From: Photobacterium profundum
GTDB lineage: Bacteria; Pseudomonadota; Gammaproteobacteria; Enterobacterales; Vibrionaceae
Assembly (NCBI RefSeq): GCF_003026285.1
Contig: NZ_PYOD01000003.1
Location: forward strand, 186,001-250,000
Direction of reading: 5' to 3'
Length of the DNA: 64,000 nucleotides
Below are positions 54,114 through 63,065 of this stretch, piece after piece. The position numbers and the translations under genes are program-made. The notes under the pieces are model-generated. The model had not been told where the DNA came from, searched no databases, and worked only from the letters and a program-made list of their open reading frames with translations. Within the stretch, counting starts at the first letter, position 1, and each line of letters starts with the position of its first letter.

Positions 54114-55982
54114 ATGACAAAGTTACCTCTTATCGTTGGCTTAGGCGGTATAAATGCTGCCGGTCGTACTTCTGGTTTTCACAGTTATAAGCGTATGGTT
54201 TCTGATGTTTTAACCGATGATGAGATGAAAACAACGTGGCAAGATTTAGCCCGTCGTATGGGATTAATTACTGATGAAGAGCCTATCAATGAAGAAATCA
54301 TTGAAGCGATTAAAGCAGGCACATTGGTACGTCGTGTTGAAACATTCGATCCAGATAACGTCTTATACCAATATAAAGCGACTCTGAATGCTGAAACGCA
54401 TACAGAATTGAATGATCAAATCACATTTACGCTGCGTAAATCAAAGCTGCCGAATGTGATTCCAGATAACTGGACTGTTGACTTACAAGGCAGCAAGGCG
54501 AAGGTAATAGTTAGTGGTAGCCTTGATGCGTTATTAGAAGATCGTGTCATATTCCCTGTATCAAGTGGTGGTAATATTCCTACTGGGTTTGATCCCGGTA
54601 AAATGTATAACTCTCGTTTTCATCCTCGAGGTCTAAAACTTACTGTTTACGGTGCATCTGATGCGCTAAATTCGTTAGGTATAGATTGGTCTGAAGTGCT
54701 AACACACATAAAACCAGACGAAGTATCTGTGTATGCAGGTTCTGGTTTAGCACAAATCGACGATCAATCAATTGCGGGTATGTTAGCTGCGCCATTAACG
54801 GGTGGCCGTGTTAGTACTAAAATGATGGCGTTATCGTTTGCAGAAATGCCAGCCGACTTCATTAATGGCTATGTGATTAACAGCATTGGTACAACGGGTA
54901 CAAATATGGGGGCGTGTGCCACTTTCCTCTATAACCTACGCCAAGGCATGCATGATATTCAGCAAGGTAAATCGAAGATTGCTATCGTCGGTAATGCTGA
55001 AGCACCAGTCTTGACTGAAATTATGGAAGGCTTCCGCGTAATGGGGGCGTTAGCTGAAGATGAGCAACTTAAAGCTCTCGATAACAGTGATGAAGTGAAT
55101 AATCGCCGTGCATGCCGTCCATTCTCATCTAATGCTGGTTTTACGATGGCAGAATCGGCACAGTTTGCAGTATTGATGGATGATGAGTTAGCTCTTAAGT
55201 TGGGTGTTAATATCTATGGTTCAGTAGCCGATGTATTCATTAATGCTGATGCGAATAAGAAATCTATCTCGGCACCGGGTGTAGGTAACTATGTTACCGT
55301 TGCTAAAGCGACAGCATTGGCAAAAGCGATTTTAGGCGAAGACGGTGTTAAGCAAACATTTGTTCAAGCACATGGTACAGGTACACCCCAAAACCGTGTT
55401 ACTGAAAGTCATATTTTAAATGAAGTTGCTAAAACATTTGATATTGATAGTTGGGCTGTAACTGCAATTAAATCGTATGTTGGTCATTCAATGAGTGTTG
55501 CTGCCGGTGATCAGTTAATGGCGTCACTCGGCGTGTGGCAATACGGTTGGGTTCCGGGTATTACAACCATTGATCATATTGCTGATGACGTGCACCAATC
55601 TAATTTGAATATATTGACTGAGCATGCTTTTGCTGGTCAACGCGGTGAAGATTATAAAGCCGTTATTTTGAATGCAAAAGGTTTTGGTGGTAATAATGCA
55701 ACAGGGCTTGTTCTATCACCTAGCCAAACTTTATCGATGCTGCAGTCAAAATATGGTGCAGATGTTATTACCGCTTATCATGAGAAGAACGTAGCAATTC
55801 AAGCGAATAGTCTAGAGAACGATCAACAAACATGTTTGGGTAATGAAAAAATCCGTTATAAGTTTGGTGAGAATGTGATGGATGAAACGTCGGTTTCTAT
55901 GACACAAAATGAAATTCGTTTATCTGAATTTGAGCAGGCGATACCGTTAGCAATGACGAATCCATATTCAGATTACAGCTAA
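54114..55982 (+). CDS. FabY-like beta-ketoacyl-ACP synthase
   Basis: 622 residues, much longer than FabB or FabF (about 410). The catalytic triad is complete: Cys268 in 'GACATFLYN', His420 in 'QAHGTGTP', His458 in 'YVGHSMSV'. The N-terminal 'LPLIVGLGGINAAGRTSGFHSYKRM' and an extra ~100-residue region before the thiolase core match the Pseudomonas FabY type as I recall it, which starts fatty acid synthesis by condensing acetyl-CoA with malonyl-ACP. No other fatty acid or polyketide genes are adjacent, so a housekeeping or accessory lipid role is more likely than a PKS. A terminator follows. Confidence 0.75.
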   Translation: MTKLPLIVGLGGINAAGRTSGFHSYKRMVSDVLTDDEMKTTWQDLARRMGLITDEEPINEEIIEAIKAGTLVRRVETFDPDNVLYQYKATLNAETHTELNDQITFTLRKSKLPNVIPDNWTVDLQGSKAKVIVSGSLDALLEDRVIFPVSSGGNIPTGFDPGKMYNSRFHPRGLKLTVYGASDALNSLGIDWSEVLTHIKPDEVSVYAGSGLAQIDDQSIAGMLAAPLTGGRVSTKMMALSFAEMPADFINGYVINSIGTTGTNMGACATFLYNLRQGMHDIQQGKSKIAIVGNAEAPVLTEIMEGFRVMGALAEDEQLKALDNSDEVNNRRACRPFSSNAGFTMAESAQFAVLMDDELALKLGVNIYGSVADVFINADANKKSISAPGVGNYVTVAKATALAKAILGEDGVKQTFVQAHGTGTPQNRVTESHILNEVAKTFDIDSWAVTAIKSYVGHSMSVAAGDQLMASLGVWQYGWVPGITTIDHIADDVHQSNLNILTEHAFAGQRGEDYKAVILNAKGFGGNNATGLVLSPSQTLSMLQSKYGADVITAYHEKNVAIQANSLENDQQTCLGNEKIRYKFGENVMDETSVSMTQNEIRLSEFEQAIPLAMTNPYSDYS

Positions 55983-56030
55983 AGCCAACGTTATATAAAC
56001 TTAATCAACAGTGGTTAGGTACGTAAAAAG

Positions 56031-56096
56031 ATAAAAACGCGAGTCTTGTTATCAGCTAATTCTTTCTGAATGGCTATAACAGCCTCGCGTTTTTAT
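56031..56096. terminator. Bidirectional terminator between fabY-like and sensor kinase genes
   Basis: Arms ataaaaacgcgag (56031-56043) and ctcgcgtttttat (56084-56096) are perfect complements. The right arm overlaps the last codon of the convergent kinase gene. The loop is long (40 nt) and contains additional short pairing (tgttat / ataaca). Confidence 0.75.
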
Positions 56097-57952
56097 GAGA
56101 CAGTTTTGTGGGAGTGATTTCGTCCCAACCAATGATGTAGCACCTCTAACATTTTTATTTTGTTAATAGGCTTAGTGAGAAAATCATCCATCCCTACAGA
56201 TAGGCATTGAACTTGGTCTTGTTGGCTAACATTGGCTGTCATCGCAATGATCGGTATGTCACTTTTATTATTATGAAGGTCACGTATATAAGTACAAGCT
56301 TCAAAACCGTTCATTTCAGGCATTTGTAAATCCATTAAAATGAGATCGTAGCTTGTGTTCTCCAATGCAGCTACTGCTTCTTTCCCATTATTCGCTGTAG
56401 CAACATTGAAGCCATTTTTAGCCAATATTGCTTTAGCAATCATTTGGTTAGATGGACTATCTTCGACGAGCAAAATAGTCGCTGCTTGGTGTTTGGTATT
56501 GTTCAACTTGTGCTCATCGCTTATTTTAAGAGGCGCGGATGTAGATTCAAGTTGAAGTGTAAAGCTAAATGTTGAACCTTGGTGTAGTTCGCTGGTAATT
56601 TCAAGCTCTCCGCCAATTAAATGGACTAAAGCCTGGCTAATGGCTAGCCCCATTCCAGCTCCGCCATAGCGTCGGGAAAATGAAGCATCACTCTGAACAA
56701 AAGGGGACAGTATCGATTGAATTTTATTGTTGTCGATACCAATACCAGTATCGGTAACAGAAAAAGTAATTGCTTGTTTTCCTTTGTAAATATTTGATTT
56801 TAGATTAATGGAAATAGATCCACTATCTGTGAATTTAATCGCGTTACCTAGTAAGTTTGTGAGTATTTGGGATGACTTCCCCTCATCACCTAATACATAA
56901 TTATTTGTAGATAGGGTTGAGTTGAGCTGTAATGTAATGCCCTTTTGTTGTGCTTGGTCGGCAAATATTGCGATAATTGACTGTGCCATTTGGAATGGTG
57001 AAAAGCTGGTGTTATTTAAGATTGCTTTGCCTGAATCTAATTTTGAATAATCCAAAATATCATTTAGTTGGCTTAATAATATTTTGGCAGCATTATGCGC
57101 ACTAACTGTGAATTTTTGACCATGTTGGGTTAGGGGTTCTTCTTCTAAAATTTCAAGCGCCCCTAAAATTACATTTAGAGGTGTGCGGATTTCATGGCTC
57201 ATTGTGGCAATGAATTCGGCTTTAGATTTATTCGCGGTTTCTGCATCTAGTCTCGCTTTATTAAGCTGTTGCTCGCGCTCTGCTTGTTGTTTTAATACGT
57301 TCTCAAGAGTGTCTACTGATGTGTTTAAGCGATCAAGCTCAGATTGTTCAGCGAGTGGTTCCTGTGGCTCTTTGTGGAGGCATTTTAGTGATAATAGTTT
57401 GTTATTAATTTTTGTTAGTGGCGATAGTAGTAAATACTGGCAAATGAAATAACTAAGCACACCAAGAAGTAATAGTGAAATTGCAGAGAAAAAACGCATT
57501 TGCCCAACATGATGATCAATACCCTTAACAAGGTTGTTTCTACTTATTGCAATCGACATTGAACCAAAGACTTCGCCTTCTACTGAAATCGTTTTATATA
57601 TTTGAGAACTTTCTGTACTGTTTTTTAAGGGCTGGACTCCCCACGTAGCAAGTACCTTGTCTTGATCATTTTTAATGGCAACATAGCTTAAGTCAGGTAT
57701 ATCTGAAGCAACGTATTCGAGAATGGTGTCAAGATGAGGAATATCTTCCGTTAAGACATCCTCAATGGTTGCAGCTGTTAAAATAGTAAAATATTGTTGT
57801 AGTTGACGTTCAACTTTTTCTTCAAGGTAATTCTTTTCATAAAAACGAACAATTTCGCCAGAGATAAGACAAAGGATGAGGGTAATGAATGAAATCATTA
57901 CCGCATATTTTAGCCACAAAGGTAGTCTACGAAGGTTAGAAATCATAAGCAT
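56093..57952 (-). CDS. Hybrid sensor histidine kinase
   Basis: 619 residues. Membrane segment (about 14-33), an extracytoplasmic region (about 34-155), second membrane segment (about 156-176), a HAMP-like linker and coiled coil (to about 235), HisKA with the H-box 'MSHEIRTPLNVILGALEIL', HATPase_c with 'LTNLLGNAIKFTDSGSI' (N-box), 'DTGIGI' and 'GAGMGLAIS', then a C-terminal receiver domain ('ILLVEDSPSNQ', phospho-acceptor in 'LILMDLQMPEM'). There is no HPt domain and no response regulator gene beside it. It starts 2 nt after the upstream periplasmic binding protein gene, so the two form a unit. Confidence 0.88.
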   Translation of the reverse strand: MLMISNLRRLPLWLKYAVMISFITLILCLISGEIVRFYEKNYLEEKVERQLQQYFTILTAATIEDVLTEDIPHLDTILEYVASDIPDLSYVAIKNDQDKVLATWGVQPLKNSTESSQIYKTISVEGEVFGSMSIAISRNNLVKGIDHHVGQMRFFSAISLLLLGVLSYFICQYLLLSPLTKINNKLLSLKCLHKEPQEPLAEQSELDRLNTSVDTLENVLKQQAEREQQLNKARLDAETANKSKAEFIATMSHEIRTPLNVILGALEILEEEPLTQHGQKFTVSAHNAAKILLSQLNDILDYSKLDSGKAILNNTSFSPFQMAQSIIAIFADQAQQKGITLQLNSTLSTNNYVLGDEGKSSQILTNLLGNAIKFTDSGSISINLKSNIYKGKQAITFSVTDTGIGIDNNKIQSILSPFVQSDASFSRRYGGAGMGLAISQALVHLIGGELEITSELHQGSTFSFTLQLESTSAPLKISDEHKLNNTKHQAATILLVEDSPSNQMIAKAILAKNGFNVATANNGKEAVAALENTSYDLILMDLQMPEMNGFEACTYIRDLHNNKSDIPIIAMTANVSQQDQVQCLSVGMDDFLTKPINKIKMLEVLHHWLGRNHSHKTVS

Positions 57953-57954
57953 AC

Positions 57955-58794
57955 CTATTCATTAAAGAATTGAGTATTAGCCATTGCCATACGGATTTTT
58001 TGATAATCGCTATCTGTCGCTAAAAGAAATCCATCTTTTTTTATTGCTTTTAAAGCATTAGGATCGGTGATGCTTAATAACGTTTCTTTCAGGGACGTCG
58101 TGATCTTTTCATTGAGAGTTGCACTGGCAATCCAGGGTTTTGTTACATTTTCAAAATAAGCGATTGCTTTTAATGGTGCGCCTTTTTTAACCAGTTTCTT
58201 GAATGTATTTTCTTTTAAGGCGCCGGCATCAAATTGTTCTGTGGCAACGGCCGTTCCGACTTTATCATGGCGACCAAGATAGCTGTAATGCTCTAATTGT
58301 TTTGAGGTAATAGAATGTTGAGCGAGGTAAGCTTGGGAGAGATAGCGACCAATGGTTGAATTCTGGTCACCAAAAGCGAAGCTCTTACCTTTTAAGTCAC
58401 TGACTGATTCAATTATACTGTCACTGTGTACGCAAATTACGCCATTAAATGTTTTACTGCCATGATTGCTTTCCATTGCTAACAGTGTAATTTTAGGGGC
58501 TGCTTCTTTTGCTAAAATGTACGATGCGGGGCCAAATCGAGCAAAATCAATTTTTCCGTCGACAAGGTCATTTAATCCTTCTTGGTAATTTTTTGAAATT
58601 TGCATCCTAATTTGCACAGGTTCTCCTAATTTCACTGTCATTTTCGATTCAATGACATTAAGCATTGGACGAAACTGCTTAACCATCGCCGTGGCTTTGT
58701 CGGAGGTGTAGATACCAAACACCAGTTCAACATCAGCTAAAGCGGGCTGCTGTACACAAAATGTAAGTAATAATCCTAAGCAATATTTTTTCAT
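57955..58794 (-). CDS. PhnD-like periplasmic binding protein, probable sensor partner of the kinase
   Basis: 279 residues from the ATG at 58794 (GGAG 8 nt upstream; the ATG at 58833 is rejected). The signal peptide ends near 'PALADVELVFG' (about residue 20). The mature part is a phosphate/phosphite/phosphonate-binding type (PhnD/SsuA-like) protein: 'YTSDKATAMVKQFRPMLNVIESKM', 'DLVDGKIDFARFGPASYILAKEA' and 'KSFAFGDQNSTIGRYLSQAYL'. There are no ABC permease or ATPase genes here; the operon consists only of this gene and the hybrid kinase. It therefore probably delivers the ligand signal to the kinase rather than serving transport. Confidence 0.82.
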   Translation of the reverse strand: MKKYCLGLLLTFCVQQPALADVELVFGIYTSDKATAMVKQFRPMLNVIESKMTVKLGEPVQIRMQISKNYQEGLNDLVDGKIDFARFGPASYILAKEAAPKITLLAMESNHGSKTFNGVICVHSDSIIESVSDLKGKSFAFGDQNSTIGRYLSQAYLAQHSITSKQLEHYSYLGRHDKVGTAVATEQFDAGALKENTFKKLVKKGAPLKAIAYFENVTKPWIASATLNEKITTSLKETLLSITDPNALKAIKKDGFLLATDSDYQKIRMAMANTQFFNE

Positions 58795-58992
58795 GATGCT
58801 TTCTCCATTACATTGATAGTATAGAAGAAGCAATAACTAGACCAATATGTATGATATGTTGGACTTTAAGCGTTAAGATTACCGGTTATTTAATCTAAAT
58901 TGCTGTATCTATTTAGTTTATTTTTATGTGTTTTGTTTATGAGTACCGTGATACTTGTGAGTACCTAACTGACTTTGGATAATCGAAAATTT

Positions 58993-59829
58993 ATGTCGAA
59001 TATTTTACTGCTTGCAAACTTAAATTGTGATCGTGTTTTGCAGCTTGATAAACCATTAGTGATGGGTGGGAGGCACCATTATCAAGACAGTGGAAGACGT
59101 CTTGGCGGCGGTGGAGCAAACACCGGACTAGGTTTAGTGTGGGCTGGGCACCATGTTGCGCTGGTAAGTCAAGTAGGTCGAGATGAAACAGCTGATTGGT
59201 TATTGGCTGAAGCGAGTTTACAAGGTTTAGATTGCCACCTGTTACAGCGTAACGATGTCGCAACTCCTGAATTATTATTGATTATGACCCCTGACGGTGA
59301 AAGAACCATTATTCGACCTCAGAGGCCTATTTTTGAGTTAGGAGTGCCACCAGCTTTTGCAAAATGGGATGCATTATACATTAACTCATCAGCCGTCGGC
59401 GCAGAACGTTGGGCTGAGGTTGCATTAAACGAAACATTGGTTATAGCACAATTAGCGAAAGATGAACGCGTTAGGCCGTGTCATATTTTGATTTCATCTA
59501 AGTCTGATATGGCTGGCAGAACATTATTATCTGCGTGGGAATACGGACAAAAGATCGCAGGAAACCAATTGCGCTACTTCATTATTACCGATGGTGATAA
59601 CGGTGCAACGGCTTATACCGCACACGAGCAATTTTATATTCCAGCGCTGAAAGCAGACGTCGTTGATACAACGGGGGCGGGAGATGCATTCGCCTCGGGT
59701 CTAATTAACGGGTTATTGCATAATGCTTTTATCACTGAGGCCATGAAGCAGGGCGCGCAGTGGGCATCTTTTGCTGTGTCGACGCAGAGTTCGATACCGG
59801 GGAAAGCGTTAAAAGATTATTTGGAATAG
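58993..59829 (+). CDS. PfkB-family carbohydrate kinase
   Basis: 278 residues; ATG at 58993 chosen over TTG at 58975 because it matches the family start ('MSNILLLANLNCDRVLQL'). The N-terminal signature 'GGGGANTGLGLVWAGHHVALVSQVGRD' region binds the sugar, and the C-terminal PfkB motif 'DTTGAGDAFASGLINGL' carries the catalytic Asp and the anion hole. It phosphorylates a sugar or nucleoside (ribokinase superfamily); the exact substrate is not readable. A shared terminator lies between it and the convergent helicase gene. Confidence 0.82.
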   Translation: MSNILLLANLNCDRVLQLDKPLVMGGRHHYQDSGRRLGGGGANTGLGLVWAGHHVALVSQVGRDETADWLLAEASLQGLDCHLLQRNDVATPELLLIMTPDGERTIIRPQRPIFELGVPPAFAKWDALYINSSAVGAERWAEVALNETLVIAQLAKDERVRPCHILISSKSDMAGRTLLSAWEYGQKIAGNQLRYFIITDGDNGATAYTAHEQFYIPALKADVVDTTGAGDAFASGLINGLLHNAFITEAMKQGAQWASFAVSTQSSIPGKALKDYLE

Positions 59830-59846
59830 ACTCTTAATAAAACATA

Positions 59847-59898
59847 AAAAAGGCGCTGATAACTTTTCGATGATGAGAAAGTTACAACAGCGCCTTTT
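59847..59898. terminator. Bidirectional terminator between the PfkB and RhlE genes
   Basis: aaaaggcgctg (59848-59858) pairs with the arm cagcgcctttt, and inside it aactttc/gaaagtt extend the stem; T-runs on both strands. Confidence 0.8.
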
Positions 59899-59918
59899 GT
59901 CATTGGTTGAATGACGAA

Positions 59919-61214
59919 TTACTTTTTAAGTGTCGTGATTTTTGCTTTGCTTTTGATTGCTTGGCGAAGACGTACACGACGCTCTGATGAACTTTGCTGC
60001 TCACTAGGGTTGTTTGTACGACTTTTACGATCCTTAAATGCAGCCTTGGTGTTCATTTTCTGAACGAAAGCATCACGATTTGTTGGTTCATAGCCAAGAA
60101 GCTGCACACGGTGAATACGTTGGCCAATAAGTTGTTCAACTTGAACCAGTGTCAATTCTTCTTCTTTACTAACGAAAGAGATGGCATGACCTTTCAGACC
60201 TGCACGACCAGTACGACCAATACGGTGAACATAATCTTCAGCTAGGAATGGCATGTCGAAATTGACAACGTGTGGCAGGGCTTGAATATCAAGACCACGA
60301 GCCGCAACTTCAGTTGCAACCATTACACGTGCTTTACCTTCTTTGAATTCATCAAGTGCACGACGACGAGCACTTTGTGCTTTATCACCATGGCAAAGAA
60401 CAGCTTTGATACCGTCTTTTTTAAGTTCTTTTACAAGTTCGTTAGCCGTTTCTTTGTAGTTAACGAAGACAAGTACTTGCTTCCAGTTTTTCTTACCAAT
60501 AAGTTCAGACAGTAGCTCACGCTTACGTTCTTGATCTACTGGGTAAACAACGTGAGCAACAGTATCTGCCGTTGTATTCTCGCGATCGACCATGATGCGC
60601 TTAGGTTTACGAAGAATATCGCTTGCCAGCGCATTCATTTGTTTTGAAGACGTTGCAGAGAACATCATGATTTGAGGGTTGCTATTCACTTCACCCATCA
60701 CTTTACGCATGTCAGTAATAAAGCCCATATCTAGCATGCGGTCAGCTTCATCGAAAACAAGGAATTCAATGTTAGTCAGTGATACATTTTTTAGATCAAC
60801 GTGTTCAATGAGACGTCCGGGTGTGGCAACAAGAATATCAACGCCTTTTTCTAGCGTTCTTTCTTGAGATGACATTTTAGTGCCACCGTAAATTGCAGCA
60901 GTCTTAAGATCGGTGTATTTCGTGTATTCTGCAATGTTCTGAGCAATTTGAGCGGCTAATTCACGTGTTGGTGCAAGAATCAGTGCGCGAACATTAAAGC
61001 GACCACGTGATTTTGGCTTATCAAGAATTTGTTGAATAATCGGCAAAGAGAATGCTGCCGTTTTACCCGTGCCTGTTTGCGCATTGGCAAGAATATCCGA
61101 CCCACGACGTGCGTGAGGGATTGCTTGTTGTTGAATCGGTGTTAATTTCTCGTAACCACACTCAGTAAGTGCGCGTACAATTTCTGGAGAAAAATTTTGT
61201 GATGCAAATGACAT
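59919..61214 (-). CDS. rhlE: DEAD-box RNA helicase, RhlE type
   Basis: 431 residues. All motifs present: Q motif 'GYEKLTPIQQQAIP', motif I 'AQTGTGKTAAF', 'PTRELAAQI', 'TPGRLIEHV', motif II 'DEADRMLDMGF', motif III 'SATSS', motif V 'ATEVAARGLDI' and motif VI 'HRIGRTGRAG'. The C-terminal tail (about 385-431) is basic and Ser/Arg-rich, suited to RNA binding. The closest E. coli relative by layout is RhlE, acting in ribosome assembly and RNA turnover; SrmB is the alternative. The start has AGGAAC upstream. The 5' leader has two hairpins. Confidence 0.88.
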   Translation of the reverse strand: MSFASQNFSPEIVRALTECGYEKLTPIQQQAIPHARRGSDILANAQTGTGKTAAFSLPIIQQILDKPKSRGRFNVRALILAPTRELAAQIAQNIAEYTKYTDLKTAAIYGGTKMSSQERTLEKGVDILVATPGRLIEHVDLKNVSLTNIEFLVFDEADRMLDMGFITDMRKVMGEVNSNPQIMMFSATSSKQMNALASDILRKPKRIMVDRENTTADTVAHVVYPVDQERKRELLSELIGKKNWKQVLVFVNYKETANELVKELKKDGIKAVLCHGDKAQSARRRALDEFKEGKARVMVATEVAARGLDIQALPHVVNFDMPFLAEDYVHRIGRTGRAGLKGHAISFVSKEEELTLVQVEQLIGQRIHRVQLLGYEPTNRDAFVQKMNTKAAFKDRKSRTNNPSEQQSSSERRVRLRQAIKSKAKITTLKK

Positions 61215-61245
61215 TCTTTGTTCCTAAACAGTCGGCTGATGCCGA

Positions 61246-61279
61246 TTACATTCATAAGCCTCAACGCTTATGAATGTAA
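61246..61279 (-). promoter_or_regulatory. Perfect 13-bp hairpin in the rhlE 5' leader
   Basis: ttacattcataag (61246-61258) and cttatgaatgtaa (61267-61279) are exact complements around an 8-nt loop, ending 31 nt before the rhlE ATG on the minus strand. A second short hairpin (tcggc/gccga, about 61232-61245) lies between it and the ribosome binding site. There is no T-tract. A structured leader on a helicase mRNA suggests control by RNA structure or autoregulation. Confidence 0.55.
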
Positions 61280-61613
61280 CCCATTAGCCAAAAAAAATTG
61301 GTCGCATATTATAGATTATTAATTGTAGCCTGTGGGGACTAATTTTCTATCATCGTTGATTATTTAACCTAAATGGCGTCTTTAAAGTATTTAAAGTGTA
61401 AAATTCTTGCCAAATATTATTGTTTTTCAAAGATAAAAACAGTTTTGTTTACTTCTTGCCCTGTGACCGGTAATGAAAGCCTGTATTGTGCGATTAAGAA
61501 TTACTCTCGTTGATAATTCAATTGAGTATCAGATTGTATTAAGAAGGGACTGAATCTTGGAATTTGGGTTTGATAGGATTTGTTGATGTGGTTTAACTCT
61601 CAATCTAAATAAT

Positions 61614-61660
61614 AAAGCCGATACCCGCCAAATAGGTAAATTTGGTGGGCATCGGTTTTT
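61614..61660. terminator. Terminator downstream of the nhaP-small ORF unit
   Basis: 20-nt arms aaagccgatacccgccaaat (61614-61633) and atttggtgggcatcggtttt (61640-61659), almost fully paired with G-T wobbles and a 6-nt loop. The T-tract is best on the plus strand; on the minus strand it reads ctttatta. Confidence 0.65.
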
Positions 61661-61664
61661 TGTT

Positions 61665-61772
61665 TTATTTCGTGCTTTTACCTTGTTTGGATATTCCTAG
61701 TAAGCCAACGCCGAAAGCGGCTAACAGGCCAATAAAGGCGATGATCATATGGTGATGGTGAATCCAGTACAT
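61665..61772 (-). CDS. 35-residue membrane microprotein downstream of the NhaP-type antiporter
   Basis: An ATG at 61772 with AAGGAG 6 nt upstream opens a 36-codon frame ending in TAA. The ribosome binding site overlaps the antiporter stop codon, so translation is coupled. The product begins MYWIHHHH, continues as a hydrophobic helix ('MIIAFIGLLAAFGVGLLG') and ends in the basic tail 'SKQGKSTK'. A terminator follows. It looks like a single-pass small membrane protein that may bind to or modulate the antiporter; the His run could bind metal or sense pH. No family recognised. Confidence 0.65.
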   Translation of the reverse strand: MYWIHHHHMIIAFIGLLAAFGVGLLGISKQGKSTK

Positions 61773-61781
61773 ATTTGCTCC

Positions 61782-63065
61782 TTAGTAACCTGTTTTTTCA
61801 AGTTCTTTCGCTTTGTGGATCATAGGGGTAATGGTTGAGCCTTGAACAATAATCGAGAATACAACCACGGCATAAGTCATTAATACTATTATTTCTTTAA
61901 CATCTATTTCTGGGCTGTACCCTGTTGCAATGCCTGATGGAATTGCCATCGCCATCGCTAGTGCTAAACCACCACGTAAGCCACCCCAAGTAAGAATTTT
62001 GACAGATTCTGGGTTATACGTGCGGTATCGATTAAAGCCTAGATAAGCTATTTTTACACTGAGGTAGCGACTGCACAGCACTAGTGGAATCGCGATAGCG
62101 ACTGCAACAATATCGATATAATGAAAACTGAATGTCAGCATAATTAAACCGATTAACAGGAACAGAATGGCGTTTAGAGTTTCGTCTGCCAGTTCCCATA
62201 GGTGATTGAGTTGGTGTGATTCATCTTCAGCAATACTGTTACGTGTCCAGTTTCCAATCATGATGCCAGAAACAACCATAGCAAGCGGTGCAGACACCCC
62301 TAAGTGTTGACCTACAACATAACCACTTGTTGGAATTAGCATGGTGAGGATCAAGCGCATCATTCCGTCGTGTGAATGCTTGATTAAGTAATGAAAAACT
62401 AAACCCAGTACTAAGCCGAAAGCGATACCGCCTAATGCTTCATGAGTGAAAAGTGCAATTGTGCTAGATACCGTGGGGGCACTTTCCCCAAAAGCGACTT
62501 CAAACAAGGTCACAAAAATGACTAAGCCAATACCATCATTAAATAATGATTCGCCTTCGATTTGAGTTGAAATGCGTTGTGGTGCATTCATCTTTTTGAC
62601 AATGGCTAATACAGCGATTGGGTCGGTAGGTGAAATAAGTGCACCAAATAAACAACAATGAATAAAGGCCATGTTGATGCCGACTAACGAGAAGATCAGC
62701 CATAACACCGTACCAATGAAAAATGTTGAAAAAAGGGTACTGGCAAGTGCAAGAATAGTAATTTCGAATTTTTGATCTTTAAGGTGTGATAACTTTATAT
62801 TTAATGCACCGCCAAAAAGTAGAAATCCAAGAACACCTTTTAACAAGAAGTCATCAAATTGAATGTTTTGAATTATGTTAATCAGCTCGTGTTCTTCATT
62901 GAGCGGAATGTAATTCATATTACTTAAAAACAGTAACGCAAGTGAGATGATGACAGACCAGCCTGTAATAGCGATGGTAGTTTGAAACTTCCCCACACGG
63001 TGGTTGAACATCGAGATGAAGACGGCAACTGCAGCGATAATGCAGATGGTGTCGTAAACTGACAT
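61782..63065 (-). CDS. NhaP-type Na+(K+)/H+ antiporter (CPA1 family)
   Basis: 427 residues with about 12 membrane segments. CPA1 landmarks: 'LKGVLGFLLFGGALNIKL', the ion-binding region 'CCLFGALISPTDPIAVLAIVKK' (Asp of 'SPTDP'), 'IEGESLFNDGIGLVIFVTLFEVAF' (Glu/Asn-Asp of 'FNDG') and 'TWGGLRGGLALAMAMAIP'. The C-terminal cytoplasmic extension is very short. It exports sodium or potassium in exchange for protons. Followed, with stop and ribosome binding site overlapping, by the 35-residue ORF. Confidence 0.88.
   Translation of the reverse strand: MSVYDTICIIAAVAVFISMFNHRVGKFQTTIAITGWSVIISLALLFLSNMNYIPLNEEHELINIIQNIQFDDFLLKGVLGFLLFGGALNIKLSHLKDQKFEITILALASTLFSTFFIGTVLWLIFSLVGINMAFIHCCLFGALISPTDPIAVLAIVKKMNAPQRISTQIEGESLFNDGIGLVIFVTLFEVAFGESAPTVSSTIALFTHEALGGIAFGLVLGLVFHYLIKHSHDGMMRLILTMLIPTSGYVVGQHLGVSAPLAMVVSGIMIGNWTRNSIAEDESHQLNHLWELADETLNAILFLLIGLIMLTFSFHYIDIVAVAIAIPLVLCSRYLSVKIAYLGFNRYRTYNPESVKILTWGGLRGGLALAMAMAIPSGIATGYSPEIDVKEIIVLMTYAVVVFSIIVQGSTITPMIHKAKELEKTGY

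Larger units (their letters stand above)
61215..61664. other. 0.45-kb region upstream of rhlE and downstream of the small ORF
   Basis: Holds the rhlE leader hairpins (61232-61279) and the terminator at 61614-61659. The centre is AT-rich without a supported gene; the rhlE promoter is presumably around 61300-61450 on the minus strand. Confidence 0.4.
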
